Assembly: GCF_016918015.1 (NCBI RefSeq) | Contig: NZ_JAERMK010000002.1 | Coordinates: forward strand, 186,001-250,000 | Origin: Glycomyces sp. YM15 | GTDB lineage: Bacteria; Actinomycetota; Actinomycetes; Mycobacteriales; Micromonosporaceae | Reading direction: 5' to 3' | Length of the DNA stretch: 64,000 nt | In this document: one piece after another, positions 1 through 9,884 of the stretch | How the letters are laid out: each line of letters opens with the position of its first letter | How positions within the stretch are numbered: position 1 is the stretch's first letter | Notes under the pieces: generated by a model | Databases searched by the model: none | Told to the model about the DNA's origin: nothing | The model's input: the letters and a program-made list of their open reading frames with translations, nothing else | Program-made: the position numbers and the translations under genes

Positions 1-732
1 CTCCGCAAGGCCTTCTTCACGATCATCAACATCGCCGACATCACCGAGAAGATGTTCCAGGGCATCCCGATCCCGTGGAAGGGCAACCACTTCTTCACCG
101 AGGAGAGCCCGTACTACGCCGACTACACCGGTCCCGCCGGCTACGGCTCCGGCGACGCCGAAGCCGCCCGCACGATCCTCACCGCCGGGGGTTACACCTG
201 GGACGCGGATGGGAAGCTGCTCAACCCCGCCGGCGAGATCGTCAAGACCGACTTCCTGTTCTCGGCCGACAACGTCGTGCGCAAGGACACCGCGTCCCTG
301 CTCCAGGCGTATGCGGCCGAGATCGGCTGGGAGATCACGCTCAACGGCAGGGGCGACGACCTGTTCTCGAAGATCGAGGCCGGCGAGTGGGACTCCTGCA
401 TCTTCGCCTGGGTGGGCAACCCGCAGTTCACCACCTCCCCGGAGCAGTTCTTCGGCTCCGAATCGTCCTCGAACTACGGCAAGTTCAACGACCCGGCCGT
501 CGACGAGCTCATCACCCAGGTCAACGGCACCCTGGAGATGGACGAGGCCGCCGAGTACGCCAACCAGATCTCGAAGGCGGTCGTCGACGCGGCCTACACG
601 CTGCCGCTCTACAGCAGCCCGCTCTCGCACGCCTACAACACCACGATGGTCGGCAACATCCAGACCAACGGCCAGGCGCAGCTCGGCCCGATCTACAACG
701 TGGTGGAGTGGACGCCCGGCGAAGAGGGCTAG
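1..732 (+). CDS. ABC transporter substrate-binding protein, family 5 (5' end outside window)
   Basis: This is the C-terminal 243 codons of an extracytoplasmic peptide/nickel-type solute-binding lipoprotein (SBP family 5). The reading frame is open from base 1, so the start and signal peptide lie upstream of the window. The visible part resembles the C-terminal lobes of the two following proteins: LRKAFFTIINIADI here matches LRQAVFTAIDLENI in the third copy, and both continue with a KGNH segment, a GSGD/GTGD segment and a final PIYNVVEW-type ending. It is the first of three consecutive paralogous binding proteins upstream of one permease/ATPase set, so it probably delivers peptides or a related ligand to that importer. 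The ligand cannot be read from the sequence. Confidence 0.9.
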   Translation, partial: LRKAFFTIINIADITEKMFQGIPIPWKGNHFFTEESPYYADYTGPAGYGSGDAEAARTILTAGGYTWDADGKLLNPAGEIVKTDFLFSADNVVRKDTASLLQAYAAEIGWEITLNGRGDDLFSKIEAGEWDSCIFAWVGNPQFTTSPEQFFGSESSSNYGKFNDPAVDELITQVNGTLEMDEAAEYANQISKAVVDAAYTLPLYSSPLSHAYNTTMVGNIQTNGQAQLGPIYNVVEWTPGEEG

Positions 733-1054
733 TGCGACGACGATTCCCAAGTCGCATGGAGCCGTAGTCATTACGACACCATCCGTCCTGATAATTCACT
801 GAATTCCCCCGTGGGGCCGATGCCACATCGGCCCCACGGTCCATTCTGTGCACTGCCTTCACGGCGCAAAGTCACGAATTCATCACGAATAAACTCCAGT
901 TGAGGCCGCGACCATGTCAATCCCCTCACGTCTGTGCAAGTGTTTGTCACAACACCGCCGAGGGCGACCTGACGCCCCACCCCGATAGTTCGGACGCGAG
1001 GCATCGGCGCCTTCGCGAAGGCCCCTCGGCATCGATACCTGGAGGAGAACACTC
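733..1054. other. Intergenic region between SBP genes
   Basis: This 322-base gap has no credible gene. It holds the stem-loop at 809-839, then a leader with lower-GC stretches, and a strong ribosome binding site (GGAGGAG, 1041-1047) for the next gene. I see no convincing promoter hexamers. Confidence 0.6.
809..839 (+). terminator. Stem-loop terminator after first SBP gene
   Basis: A 13-bp GC-rich stem (809-821 with 827-839) with a 5-nt loop lies 77 bases after the stop of the first binding-protein gene. There is no strong T-run. It may end part of the transcript or protect the 3' end of the binding-protein mRNA. Confidence 0.6.
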
Positions 1055-2755
1055 ATGGCTCTGACCCGTAGAGCTCTCGGCGGCCTGACCATCGGCGGCA
1101 CGGCCGCCTTCACCCTCGCCGCCTGCGGCGGCAACGAAGGCAACGGCGGCTCCGGCGCGACCGAGCTCACCTGGGCGATCCCCTCGGCGTGGGAGTCCTG
1201 GAACGAGAACACCCAGTCCGGCAACAACTCGTACGGTCACCAGGCCATGTACCCCATGCGCTACGGTCTCGACGGCAACACCACCGGCGACTGGGACGAG
1301 AACGGCGAGTTCCACCTCAACGACGCCGTCTTCGCCGACGCGCAGGTCGTGAGCGAAGCGCCCTTCCAAGTCGAGTACACCCTGCAGGAGAACGCGCAGT
1401 GGTCGGACGGCGAGCCGGTCCGCGTGGAGGACTTCATCTTCCAGTGGTACAGCATCTCGGGCCTCGACGAGCACGCCGACCAGACCAAGGCGCTCCCGGC
1501 CTCCACGAGCTACGGCTCCAGCATCGCCTCGATCGAGTCCCCTGAGGCGGGCAAGATCGTCGTGACCTTCGTGGACGGCTACCTCGACCCCGAGTGGAAG
1601 TTCAGCCCCACCATCTACCTGCCCTCCCACGTCGCCGAAGCCGAGGGCTTCGCCGCCTGGCAGACCGACCCGGCCGTCATGGGTCAGGCCATCGAGTGGT
1701 TCGAGAAGAACCTCTCCGACGTCGTGACCGGCCCCTACAAGCCCGTCGACTTCAAGATGGGCGAGTACATCACTTACGAGATCAACGACAAGTGGAACGG
1801 CTCGGTCAAGCCCACCGTCAAGAAGCTCACGATGAAGGTCGTCGAGGGCACCGAGTCCGTCGTCACCGAGCTGCGCCAGGGCACGATCGCCGGCGCATGG
1901 CCGAGCGAGTTCTCCCAAGAGGAGTTCGACAAGGCCGCTGAGGACCCGAACCTCTCGCAGTCCATCTACGAGGGCGGCGTCTGGCTCCACATCGACACCA
2001 ACCTCAACTCGGAGCCGCTCAAGGACACCGCGCTTCGCCAGGCGATCTTCACCGCCATCAACGTGGCCGACGCCATCAGCCGCGTCTACCCCACCACCGA
2101 GATCTCGCAGCGCCTCAACCACTTCTTCGGCCAGAAGAACGAATTCTTCCAGGACTTCCTCACCCCGTCCGGCCAGGGCTCGGGCGACACCGCCAAGGCC
2201 GCCGAGATCCTCACCGCCGCCGGCTACACCGGTGCGGCCGAGGGCCAGAAGCTGACCAAGGACGGTGCCGAGGTCCCCAACCTCGTCTTCCGCTTCGGCG
2301 AGGGCGACGCCACCCGCACCACGATCGCCGAGCTGGCCCAGGCCCAGCTGGCGCTCATCGGCATCACCGTCGACCTCAAGGCGATCCCGGACGGCCAGCT
2401 TGGCACCGTGCTCACCGAGAGCGACTTCGACCTGGTCATCTTCGGCTGGTCCGGCAGCCCCACCTTCGTGGCGGCCCCGAACCAGTACTTCCAGACCGGC
2501 GTCAACTACGGCAACTACGCCTTCCCGGAAGTCGACGAGGCCATCGCGAAGCTCAAGACCACCACGGACAACGCCGAAGCCGCGGCGTTCGCCAACGAGG
2601 TCGAGGCGATCGTCGTGCCGCTGGCGCTGACCCTCCCGCTGTTCGACGAGCCGCAGGGCATCCTGTGGAACAAGAACCTCATCGACGGCGTCAAGGGCAA
2701 CGGCAGCAGCCAGGGCGGTCCGATCTTCAACTGCGCTGAGTGGAAGGCCCTGTAA
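1055..2755 (+). CDS. ABC transporter substrate-binding lipoprotein, family 5
   Basis: This encodes a 566-residue solute-binding protein of SBP family 5 that would sit on the outer face of the membrane and pass ligand to the permeases downstream. The N-terminus carries twin arginine-like basic residues, a hydrophobic stretch and a lipobox ending in LAAC at about residue 24, so it is a predicted lipoprotein. The mature part starts with the usual ELTWAIPSAWESWNENT strand and has the WSDGEPV and DFIFQWYSISG segments typical of the family. The start is supported by GGAGGAG eight bases upstream. It is full length for the family. It is paralogous to its neighbours on both sides; the three copies have diverged enough to suggest different ligands, but that is inference. 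Confidence 0.93.
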   Translation: MALTRRALGGLTIGGTAAFTLAACGGNEGNGGSGATELTWAIPSAWESWNENTQSGNNSYGHQAMYPMRYGLDGNTTGDWDENGEFHLNDAVFADAQVVSEAPFQVEYTLQENAQWSDGEPVRVEDFIFQWYSISGLDEHADQTKALPASTSYGSSIASIESPEAGKIVVTFVDGYLDPEWKFSPTIYLPSHVAEAEGFAAWQTDPAVMGQAIEWFEKNLSDVVTGPYKPVDFKMGEYITYEINDKWNGSVKPTVKKLTMKVVEGTESVVTELRQGTIAGAWPSEFSQEEFDKAAEDPNLSQSIYEGGVWLHIDTNLNSEPLKDTALRQAIFTAINVADAISRVYPTTEISQRLNHFFGQKNEFFQDFLTPSGQGSGDTAKAAEILTAAGYTGAAEGQKLTKDGAEVPNLVFRFGEGDATRTTIAELAQAQLALIGITVDLKAIPDGQLGTVLTESDFDLVIFGWSGSPTFVAAPNQYFQTGVNYGNYAFPEVDEAIAKLKTTTDNAEAAAFANEVEAIVVPLALTLPLFDEPQGILWNKNLIDGVKGNGSSQGGPIFNCAEWKAL

Positions 2756-3128
2756 GGGCTCACCGAGCTGAGCGGCGGGGCCTCCCGGGGCCTCGCCGCT
2801 TCCCTGCTTTCAAGGCCGAAGTTACGGCGATGTCGCTCACCGATGAACGACCGTCGACACCCCTCGTCCCTGAGTTAGCGCTGGCAGACGGTGAATTTTC
2901 CACTTAACGGCGCCATTCAGGGAATGAACGTCACGGGAACATAACGAACGAAACTCATCTCGTGTTCGGTTGTCCGAAACCCGGGATTCCCGTGGAAGGC
3001 TGTACCTCGCGTCACCCGACCCGCCACCCGATCCGCGCCCGCGCGAGCCCGGCGGCCCGGCCCGGAGCCACCGGCCCACCAAGGTGCTCCCGCCGACCGG
3101 TCGGTGACGCAAACCTTCGAGAGGAACC
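2756..3128. other. Intergenic region before third SBP gene
   Basis: This 373-base gap holds the hairpin at 2771-2800 and an AT-richer stretch around 2890-2975 that may carry a promoter for the third SBP gene. No gene is supported here. A GAGAGG ribosome binding site precedes the ATG at 3129. Confidence 0.5.
2771..2800 (+). terminator. Stem-loop after second SBP gene
   Basis: A GC-rich imperfect inverted repeat (AGCGGCG... with ...CGCCGCT) begins 15 bases after the stop codon. It is followed by a short pyrimidine-rich tract. It is likely an intrinsic terminator or an mRNA-stabilising hairpin. Confidence 0.6.
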
Positions 3129-4862
3129 ATGAAGCGACACCACAAGGCGGCCGTCGCCGCCCTCGCCTGCACCGCCCTGGTGCTGGCGGGTTGCGGCCAA
3201 GGCGAGGACACCACCTCGTCCGGCCTCGACGCGTGCCTCACGGACCCCGCCGACTGCAACGGCGGCGAGCGGGCCGACGGCGGCGAGATCACCTGGGCCC
3301 TCGACGGCTCCTGGGGCAGCTGGAACCAGAACACCTCCGAAGGCAACACCGCCTACGTGGCCATGGCGCTCGTCGGCCTGTGGCCCGCCACCGGCCAGTT
3401 CGACCCGAACGGCGAGTACATCGTCAACGAGGGCATCTTCGCCGCCGCCCCGGCACTCGTCAAAGAGGACCCGGTGACCGTCGAATACACCCTCAAGGGC
3501 GGCGCGAACTGGGGCGACGGCACCGACATCACCGTCGACGACTTCATCTACCACTGGTACGCCACCTCCGGCGACGCGGCGCTCTGCGAGGGCTGCGACC
3601 CCGCCAACATCACCCGCGGCTCCCAGATCGAGTCCATCACCGGCGACGACTCCACCGTCACCGTGACCTACAAGGACTCCTACCACTCCGCGGAATGGCA
3701 GTACGAGGACGTGCTCTCCGAGCCCGCCCACATCGCCGAGGAGCAGGGCCTCGACTGGCAGAACGACCCGAAGGACATGGCGGCCGCCGAGGACTACTTC
3801 GCGATCACGGTCCCCACCTGGTCCAGCGGCCCCTTCAAGATCGCGGACGCGAAGATCGGCGAGCACGTCGTCTACGTGCCCAACGAGGACTGGGCCGGGG
3901 AGACCGAGGTGACCCTCGACAAGATCACCTTCCGCGTCATCAACGGCCTCGACAACATCACCACCGCCCTGCGCAACGGCGAGATCGACGGCGCCTCACC
4001 GTTCTCGGTCAACGCCGAGACCATCACCCAGCTGCAGGGCGCCGAAGGCCTCGAATACCAGGTCGCGGCCGGGCCCTCGTGGGAGCACATCGACCTGAAC
4101 ACGCAGAACGAGTTCCTCGCCGACCCCGTCCTGCGCCAGGCCGTGTTCACCGCCATCGACCTCGAGAACATCATCGGGCGCACCTACGCGTACGTGCAGT
4201 CCGACATCGAGCGCAAGGGCAACCACCTCTTCCGCAACGGCTCCGAGTACTACACGGACCACCTCTCGGCCACCGGCCAGGGCACCGGCGACATCGAGCT
4301 CGCCTACGACCTGCTCGCCGAGGCGGGCTACGAGCTCGAGGACGGCGTGCTCCACACCCCCGACGGCGAGCCCGTGGAACTCGACTACCGCTACTCCGAG
4401 TCCAAAGAGAACCGCCGCATCACCGGCGAACTCGTCCAGGCCAACCTCGCCGACCTCGGCATCGAGGTCGAGCTGCGGTCCATCCCCGACGCCGACCTCG
4501 GCAAGGTCCTCGGCCAGGGCGAATTCGACATGATCGCCTTCGGCTGGAGTTCCGATCCCCTGTTCGTCTCCTCCGCGTCCCAGTACTGGGGGACCGGCTC
4601 GGGTTCGAACTTCGGCTCGCTCTCGGACCCCGCGCTCGACGAGCTGATCGGCAAGATCAACGGCACCCTCGACTTCGACGAGGCCGCCGGGTACGCGAAC
4701 GCCGCGGTCCAGCAGGTCGTCCAAGACGCCTATTCGCTGCCTATCGTGGACACACCGGTCGCGGTCATGCTCTCCGATAGGTTGGTCAACGTCCGCGACA
4801 ATTGGGCGTCGCAGCAGCGGGCCGCGTACAACATCGCAGAGTGGGGAGTCGAAGGTGAGTGA
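3129..4862 (+). CDS. ABC transporter substrate-binding lipoprotein, family 5
   Basis: A 577-residue SBP family 5 lipoprotein, the third of three tandem paralogues. The signal peptide is a basic KRHHK start followed by an alanine/leucine core and a lipobox VLAGC at about residue 21. The mature part contains ITWALDGSWGSWNQNTSEG, the WGDGTDITVDDFIYHWYATSG segment and the C-terminal lobe motifs shared with the other two copies. A four-cysteine stretch (CLTDPADC near residue 40 and CEGCDP near 155) is not seen in the second copy and may form disulfides. The stop is followed by a 256-base gap containing two stem-loops before the first permease gene, so this gene probably shares a transcript with the importer. 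Confidence 0.93.
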   Translation: MKRHHKAAVAALACTALVLAGCGQGEDTTSSGLDACLTDPADCNGGERADGGEITWALDGSWGSWNQNTSEGNTAYVAMALVGLWPATGQFDPNGEYIVNEGIFAAAPALVKEDPVTVEYTLKGGANWGDGTDITVDDFIYHWYATSGDAALCEGCDPANITRGSQIESITGDDSTVTVTYKDSYHSAEWQYEDVLSEPAHIAEEQGLDWQNDPKDMAAAEDYFAITVPTWSSGPFKIADAKIGEHVVYVPNEDWAGETEVTLDKITFRVINGLDNITTALRNGEIDGASPFSVNAETITQLQGAEGLEYQVAAGPSWEHIDLNTQNEFLADPVLRQAVFTAIDLENIIGRTYAYVQSDIERKGNHLFRNGSEYYTDHLSATGQGTGDIELAYDLLAEAGYELEDGVLHTPDGEPVELDYRYSESKENRRITGELVQANLADLGIEVELRSIPDADLGKVLGQGEFDMIAFGWSSDPLFVSSASQYWGTGSGSNFGSLSDPALDELIGKINGTLDFDEAAGYANAAVQQVVQDAYSLPIVDTPVAVMLSDRLVNVRDNWASQQRAAYNIAEWGVEGE

Positions 4863-5045
4863 TCATCGGCGACCGCCCGCCCACGACGCCACCGAATGGA
4901 GCGTGGCCGCTGAGTGACGTCGAGGAGAAGCCGGGGCGGGGCCGCAGACGCCCCGCCATACGGCGGCAAGAACAGTGTATTTGGAGAAGTGCCAGGGGCT
5001 CACGGACCCGGCCGCAGAATGGGGAGTCAGTGAGCCGTAGGAGAA

Positions 5046-5090
5046 GCCGCGTCGCGACGCGGCGGGACCGGTCGGCAGGCGAACCGGTCC
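5046..5090 (+). repeat. Two adjacent stem-loops between SBP and permease genes
   Basis: There is a perfect 18-bp palindrome at 5046-5063 (GCCGCGTCG/CGACGCGGC). It is followed at once by an 8-bp stem with a 10-nt loop, GGACCGGT (5065-5072) with ACCGGTCC (5083-5090). Neither has a T-run. Hairpins in this position commonly stabilise the binding-protein mRNA and lower permease expression; that role is inferred from context only. Confidence 0.55.
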
Positions 5091-5118
5091 ACACCAGAGA
5101 AACCGTTAACGAGGCATT

Positions 5119-6144
5119 ATGGTTGTATTCATAATCCGGCGCATCCTGCTGATGATCCCGGTGCTGCTGGGCGCCACTATCTTGTGCTTTGTCCTGGTCG
5201 ACGTCGCGAACGACCCCGTCCAGGACAAGATCTTCGAGATCTCCCAGTCCACCGGCGAGCCGGTCCCCCAGTCGACCATCGACGCCCTCGAGTCGTCGCT
5301 GTACTACGACCGGTCCATCCCCGAGCGCTACTGGATCTGGCTCACCGGCTTCGGTGAGACCAACGGCGACATCGGCCTCCTCCAAGGCGAATGGGGCCCC
5401 TCCATCGAGGGCTCCGCCATGGACATCGGCTTCGAGGTCTCGACCCGCTTCTGGATCACCCTCCGGCTGGTCCTGTTCGCGACGCTCGCGTCCATCGGCA
5501 TCGCCATTCTCTCCGGTGTCGTCAGCGCGGTCAAGCAGTATTCGCGCACCGACTACACCCTGACCTTCCTGGGCTTCCTGTTCCTCGCCATGCCGATCTT
5601 CTGGCTCGGCTCGCTGTTCAAGGAAGGCGCGGTGCAGCTGAACAAGATCATCGGCTCCACGTTCTTCCAGACCTACGGCTCCGGCACCACCGGCTTCCGA
5701 GGCAACGGCTGGGAGGTCTTCATGGACTCCCTGCCCTTCCTCATCGTGCCGACCCTGGTGCTCATGCTCGGCGGCTACGCCGCGATCTCGCGGTACCAGC
5801 GCGCCGCGATGCTCGAGGTCATGAACTCCGACTACGTGCGCCTCGCCCGCGCCAAGGGCGTGCGCAACCGCACCGTCATGCGCCGGCACGCCCTGCGGAC
5901 CGCGCTCATCCCCGTCGCGACCTTCGCGCCCCTCGCCCTCTCGGGCGCCATGGGCGGCGCGATGGTCACCGAGAGCATCTTCGGCTGGCGCGGCCTGGGC
6001 GTGTACTCCCTGGACGCCATCCGGGCCGGCGACACGTTCGCCGTCATGGCCTACGTGCTCATCTCAGGCCTGGTCGTCCTGATCGGCGTCCTGATCTCCG
6101 ACATCCTGTACGGCGTGCTCGACCCGAGGATCCGCTATGAGTAA
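5119..6144 (+). CDS. ABC transporter permease, DppB/OppB family
   Basis: A 341-residue inner-membrane permease of the dipeptide/oligopeptide (BPD_transp_1) family. It has the N-terminal membrane segment beginning IIRRILLMIPVLLGATILCF, a periplasmic stretch of about 90 residues and further helices. The cytoplasmic EAA loop DYVRLARAKGVRNRTVMRRH is the site that docks with the ATPase subunits. The C-terminal [14 protein letters not shown] ending is typical. The ATG lies after GAGGCATT, a weak ribosome binding site. It overlaps the next permease gene by 8 bases, which implies translational coupling. With the DppC-type partner it forms the membrane channel for ligand delivered by the upstream binding proteins. 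Confidence 0.93.
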   Translation: MVVFIIRRILLMIPVLLGATILCFVLVDVANDPVQDKIFEISQSTGEPVPQSTIDALESSLYYDRSIPERYWIWLTGFGETNGDIGLLQGEWGPSIEGSAMDIGFEVSTRFWITLRLVLFATLASIGIAILSGVVSAVKQYSRTDYTLTFLGFLFLAMPIFWLGSLFKEGAVQLNKIIGSTFFQTYGSGTTGFRGNGWEVFMDSLPFLIVPTLVLMLGGYAAISRYQRAAMLEVMNSDYVRLARAKGVRNRTVMRRHALRTALIPVATFAPLALSGAMGGAMVTESIFGWRGLGVYSLDAIRAGDTFAVMAYVLISGLVVLIGVLISDILYGVLDPRIRYE

Positions 6145-7048
6145 CACCGCATCGCCCCGCCTCGACGCCGAGGCCATCACCAGCAAGGAGCGCGGCCAGT
6201 GGGAGATGGTGGCCCGCCGCTTCTTCCGCCACCGCGCCGCCGTGATCAGCCTCGTGATCTTCATCCTCGTCGTGCTGTTCGCCTACATCGGGCCCTTCCT
6301 GTGGAAGTGGGACTACAAGATCCACTCGGAGATCCCCTCATGGGCCGCCCCGAGCCTCGAGCACCCCTTCGGCACCGACAAGGCCGGGCGCGACATGCTC
6401 GGCGCGATGATGCAGGCGACCAAGCAGTCGCTCAACGTCGCGCTCGTCGTGGCCATCGGCTCGACCGTCCTCGGCGCGCTCTACGGCGCCGTCGCCGGCT
6501 TCTACCGCGGCACGGTCGACTCGATCATGATGCGCTTCCTCGACATCATGTTCGTGATCCCGTTCCTGGTCATCACCGGTGCGCTCGCGGGCGCCATCGA
6601 CACCAGCGTCCGCTGGTACCACATGGCGATCATCCTCGCGGTCTTCGGATGGACCTCGATCGCGCGCGCCGTGCGCGCCGAGGTGCTATCCCTGAGGGAG
6701 AAGGAGTTCATCGAAGCCGCCCGCTCGGCGGGAGGCTCGGACTGGCACATCATCGTGAAGCACCTGATCCCGAACACGATGAGCGTCATCATCGTCTCGG
6801 TGACGCTGCAGATCGCCTTCGCCATCCTGTCGGAGACGACCCTGTCCTTCCTCGGTCTGGGCATCCAGAGCCCCGACACGTCGCTGGGCCTCCTCATCGA
6901 GGCGGCGGGCGCGTCGGCGTTCAACGAGCACTGGTACCTGTTCTACATCCCGGGTCTCATGATCATTCTCATCGCGCTCACCATCAACTTCATCGGTGAC
7001 GGCCTGCGCGACGCGATGGACCCGCGGCAGACGATGGTGAGGCGATAG
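6137..7048 (+). CDS. ABC transporter permease, DppC/OppC family
   Basis: A 303-residue permease, the second channel subunit of the importer. It has an N-terminal cytoplasmic segment, a first helix ([21 protein letters not shown]), the DppC-type [17 protein letters not shown] motif, an EAA loop ([20 protein letters not shown]) and the C-terminal [12 protein letters not shown] ending that defines the DppC class. The start codon overlaps the end of the preceding permease gene by 8 bases. It is followed after two bases by the first ATPase gene, so all four genes form one translationally coupled operon. Confidence 0.93.
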   Translation: MSNTASPRLDAEAITSKERGQWEMVARRFFRHRAAVISLVIFILVVLFAYIGPFLWKWDYKIHSEIPSWAAPSLEHPFGTDKAGRDMLGAMMQATKQSLNVALVVAIGSTVLGALYGAVAGFYRGTVDSIMMRFLDIMFVIPFLVITGALAGAIDTSVRWYHMAIILAVFGWTSIARAVRAEVLSLREKEFIEAARSAGGSDWHIIVKHLIPNTMSVIIVSVTLQIAFAILSETTLSFLGLGIQSPDTSLGLLIEAAGASAFNEHWYLFYIPGLMIILIALTINFIGDGLRDAMDPRQTMVRR

Positions 7049-7050
7049 CG

Positions 7051-8193
7051 TTGACGAACATCTCAGTCGGCACCAACGGCGCCCAGCGCTCCGCGGGAGC
7101 CAAGGGCGACATCGTCCTCGAGGTCAACGACCTCAACGTCGCGTTCCCGACCGAGGACGGGCTCGTGCACGCCGTCCGCGGCGTCTCCTACGAGCTGCGC
7201 CGCGGTCAGAGCCTCGGCATCGTCGGCGAGTCCGGCTCCGGCAAGTCGGTGACCTCCATGGCGATCATGGGCCTCCTGCCCAAGACCGCCCAGATCACCG
7301 GCTCCGCCAAGCTCGAGGGCGAAGAGCTCCTCGGCCTCGGCGACGCCGAGCTCTCCCGCATCCGCGGCAAGAAGATCTCCATGATCTTCCAGGACCCGCT
7401 CACCAGCCTCAACCCGGTCTACACGGTCGGCTTCCAGCTCGCCGAGGCCATCCGCGTCCACTACCCGGACGTGAACAAGGCCGAGGCCCGCAAACGCTGC
7501 ATCGACCTGCTCGACTCGGTCGGCATCCCGAACCCGCAGCAGCGGGTGGACGCCTACCCGCACGAGCTCTCCGGCGGTATGCGCCAGCGCGTGGTCATCG
7601 CCATCGCGATGGCCAACAACCCGGACGTCATCATCGCCGACGAGCCCACCACGGCCCTCGACGTGACGGTCCAGGCCCAGGTCCTCGAGGCCCTGGAGAA
7701 GGCCCGCGAAGAGGTCAACGCGGCGCTCATCCTCATCACCCACGACCTCGGGGTCATCGCCGGGCACACCGACGACGTCCTCGTCATGTACGCGGGCAAG
7801 CCGGTCGAGCAGGGCACCGTGGACGAGATCTTCTACGAGCCGCGCATGCCCTACACGCTGGGCCTGATCGGATCGCTCCCGCGCATGGACGAGGACCGGG
7901 GCCACCGCCTCACCCCCGTCCACGGCACGCCGCCGTCGATGCTCAACCTGCCGCCGGGCTGCCCGTTCCGCCCGCGCTGCCCCATGCACCAGGACATCTG
8001 CGCGGAGGTCGAGCCGGACCTGCTGCCGGTGAACTCGTCCGGGCACGTCTCGGCCTGCCATTTCCAGGACCAGCTCGAGGGCAAGGCCCCCGACGACGTG
8101 TTCTCGCCCGTGGCCACCGACCTGTCGGTCGAAGCGGAAGTCGAAGCCGCTGAAGCCGAGGCCGCCGCGCACCACGAGGAGGAGGAGAAGTGA
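7051..8193 (+). CDS. ABC transporter ATP-binding protein, DppD/OppD family
   Basis: A 380-residue cytoplasmic ATPase subunit of the peptide-type importer. It shows Walker [10 protein letters not shown]-loop [12 protein letters not shown], signature LSGGMRQR, Walker [13 protein letters not shown] and the switch histidine in LITHDLGV. The C-terminal oligopeptide/dipeptide transporter extension includes the cysteine cluster [14 protein letters not shown], where DppD-type proteins may bind an iron-sulfur cluster. The start is TTG at 7051, two bases after the stop of the permease gene. An acidic, alanine/glutamate-rich tail of about 35 residues is lineage-specific. It overlaps the next ATPase gene by 4 bases. 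Confidence 0.92.
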   Translation: MTNISVGTNGAQRSAGAKGDIVLEVNDLNVAFPTEDGLVHAVRGVSYELRRGQSLGIVGESGSGKSVTSMAIMGLLPKTAQITGSAKLEGEELLGLGDAELSRIRGKKISMIFQDPLTSLNPVYTVGFQLAEAIRVHYPDVNKAEARKRCIDLLDSVGIPNPQQRVDAYPHELSGGMRQRVVIAIAMANNPDVIIADEPTTALDVTVQAQVLEALEKAREEVNAALILITHDLGVIAGHTDDVLVMYAGKPVEQGTVDEIFYEPRMPYTLGLIGSLPRMDEDRGHRLTPVHGTPPSMLNLPPGCPFRPRCPMHQDICAEVEPDLLPVNSSGHVSACHFQDQLEGKAPDDVFSPVATDLSVEAEVEAAEAEAAAHHEEEEK

Positions 8194-9233
8194 ACGCCAT
8201 GCTCGACACTCCGCAGACCGCGGCGAGCCCGGTCATCGCCGGGAAGAACCTGGTCAAGGAGTTCCCCGTGCGCTCCAAGGGGATCCTCCGCCGCAAGGTC
8301 GGCGCGGTCCACGCCGTCTCGGGCGTGACGCTCGAGATCGGCCAGACCGAGACCCTCGCGCTCGTCGGCGAGTCCGGCTGCGGCAAGTCCACGACCGCGC
8401 GGCTGATGATGAACCTCATCCCGCCGACCTCGGGCGAGATCCTCTACGAGGGCCGCGACCTGACGAAGCTCTCGCGCAACCAGATGCGGCCCATCCGCCG
8501 GGACCTCCAGCTGGTGTTCCAGGACCCGATGGCCTCGCTCGACCCGCGCATGACGGTCTTCGAGATCATCGCCGAGCCGCTCCGCGTGCACAACATGTTC
8601 AAGAACGGCGGCCGCGACCGGGTGAACAGCCTGATCGAGATCGTCGGCCTGAACCCGGAGCACCGGAACCGGTACCCGCACGAGTTCTCGGGCGGGCAGC
8701 GGCAGCGCATCGGCATCGCCCGCGCGCTCGCCCTGCAGCCGAAGGTCCTCATGCTCGACGAGCCGGTGTCGGCCCTCGACGTGTCGATCCAGGCCGGCGT
8801 CATCAACCTGCTGGAGGACCTGCAGGACGAGCTCGGGCTGTCGTACCTGTTCGTCTCGCACGACCTTTCGGTGGTGCGGCACATCGCCGACAAGGTCGCC
8901 GTCATGTACCTCGGCAAGATCGTCGAGGAGGGCACCACCGACCAGCTCTTCGCCGGTCCGGCCCACCCGTACACGCAGGCGCTCATGTCGGCGATCCCGC
9001 TCCCGGACCCGCGCAAGGAGCGGACCCGCGAGCGCATCGTCCTCCAGGGCGACGTGCCGAGTCCCTCGAACCCGCCGTCGGGCTGCCGGTTCCGCACCCG
9101 CTGCCCGCTGTTCAAGGAGCTGGGGGAGGCGGAGCAGGCCAAGTGCATCGACGTCGAACCGCTCCTGCGCTCCGACCACGCGGGCCAGACCCGCGCGGCC
9201 TGCCACTACGCCGAGCCGAAGCAGCTCGTCTAG
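8190..9233 (+). CDS. ABC transporter ATP-binding protein, DppF/OppF family
   Basis: A 347-residue second ATPase subunit of the importer. It has Walker [10 protein letters not shown]-loop [12 protein letters not shown], signature FSGGQRQR, Walker [13 protein letters not shown] and the H-loop FVSHDLSV. The C-terminal extension has cysteines in [17 protein letters not shown] at 8190 overlaps the previous stop (GTGA) and GGAGGAGAAG precedes it; an ATG three codons later is a possible alternative. DppD and DppF paralogues normally form a heterodimer that drives transport. It closes the operon, with a strong terminator 13 bases after the stop. Confidence 0.92.
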   Translation: MNAMLDTPQTAASPVIAGKNLVKEFPVRSKGILRRKVGAVHAVSGVTLEIGQTETLALVGESGCGKSTTARLMMNLIPPTSGEILYEGRDLTKLSRNQMRPIRRDLQLVFQDPMASLDPRMTVFEIIAEPLRVHNMFKNGGRDRVNSLIEIVGLNPEHRNRYPHEFSGGQRQRIGIARALALQPKVLMLDEPVSALDVSIQAGVINLLEDLQDELGLSYLFVSHDLSVVRHIADKVAVMYLGKIVEEGTTDQLFAGPAHPYTQALMSAIPLPDPRKERTRERIVLQGDVPSPSNPPSGCRFRTRCPLFKELGEAEQAKCIDVEPLLRSDHAGQTRAACHYAEPKQLV

Positions 9234-9246
9234 CGAACGCATCGCA

Positions 9247-9285
9247 GGGCCGCCCCGCCGCCACCGGCGGGGCGGCCCCGTCTCT
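9247..9285 (+). terminator. Intrinsic terminator of the peptide importer operon
   Basis: A perfect 14-bp GC stem (9247-9260 with 9265-9278) with a 4-base loop CCAC is followed by TCTCTTT. This is a classic rho-independent terminator just after the last ATPase gene. Confidence 0.85.
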
Positions 9286-9336
9286 TTCCGCCTCATCGGT
9301 TCGCGCGCCCCGGCCGTCCAGTGCGAGACTTCGACC

Positions 9337-9855
9337 ATGACCGCATCTGCCAGCGCCACCGTGTCCGCCCTGCTCGCCGAACTCGGCGACCGGTGGGCGA
9401 CGCCCGAGAAGATCGCCGCCGTCCGGGAACGCCTCATCGCGGACCTCCCCGGCTGGCAGCTCCCCGCCGCTTACGGGCTCGGGATCTACGACGTCTCGGG
9501 CGAGCTCGTGTTCGGCCTGAAGAACGTCGGCGAGCACCCGCTTCCGGCGGTCGTGATGGCGACGATCCTCGGCCACGAGGGCGGCTCGAAATCATACGAG
9601 GTGAACGCGGCGACCCTGCAGCAGGCGATCCGCCTCCTCGAACCGGCAGAGGCCTGCAAGGCCTACGACCACCCGAACCTGGCGGAGTGGAAGAAGATCC
9701 TGAGACTGCTGAAGGGCGACCGGCAGTTGGAGGCGAAGATGGTGTTCGTCGCCGACTTCGCCGACTGGCGCGACGACGACGATGTTGACGACCTGTGCGA
9801 GGCCGTCTACTACGCCGCCGAGTCCGACCGCAAAAAGGGACCGGACCGCGGCTGA
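9337..9855 (+). CDS. Conserved hypothetical protein
   Basis: A 172-residue soluble protein that I do not recognise. It has no signal peptide or membrane segment. The sequence has a helical N-terminus (LLAELGDRWATPEKIAAVRERLIADLP), a central mixed region and an acidic patch DWRDDDDVDDLCEAVYYAAE near the C-terminus. Codon use is typical of the window, and the frame is open with strong third-position GC, which supports a real gene. It follows the importer terminator and stands alone on the plus strand, facing a convergent secreted-protein gene. No function is proposed. Confidence 0.6.
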   Translation: MTASASATVSALLAELGDRWATPEKIAAVRERLIADLPGWQLPAAYGLGIYDVSGELVFGLKNVGEHPLPAVVMATILGHEGGSKSYEVNAATLQQAIRLLEPAEACKAYDHPNLAEWKKILRLLKGDRQLEAKMVFVADFADWRDDDDVDDLCEAVYYAAESDRKKGPDRG

Positions 9856-9884
9856 GCCCGCGGTCCGGCCTTGCGCGACTCAGG

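Noticed and set aside
4859-5134. A 91-codon frame between the third SBP and first permease genes
   Set aside because: It overlaps hairpins and both neighbours and has an Arg/Pro-rich shadow-like composition.
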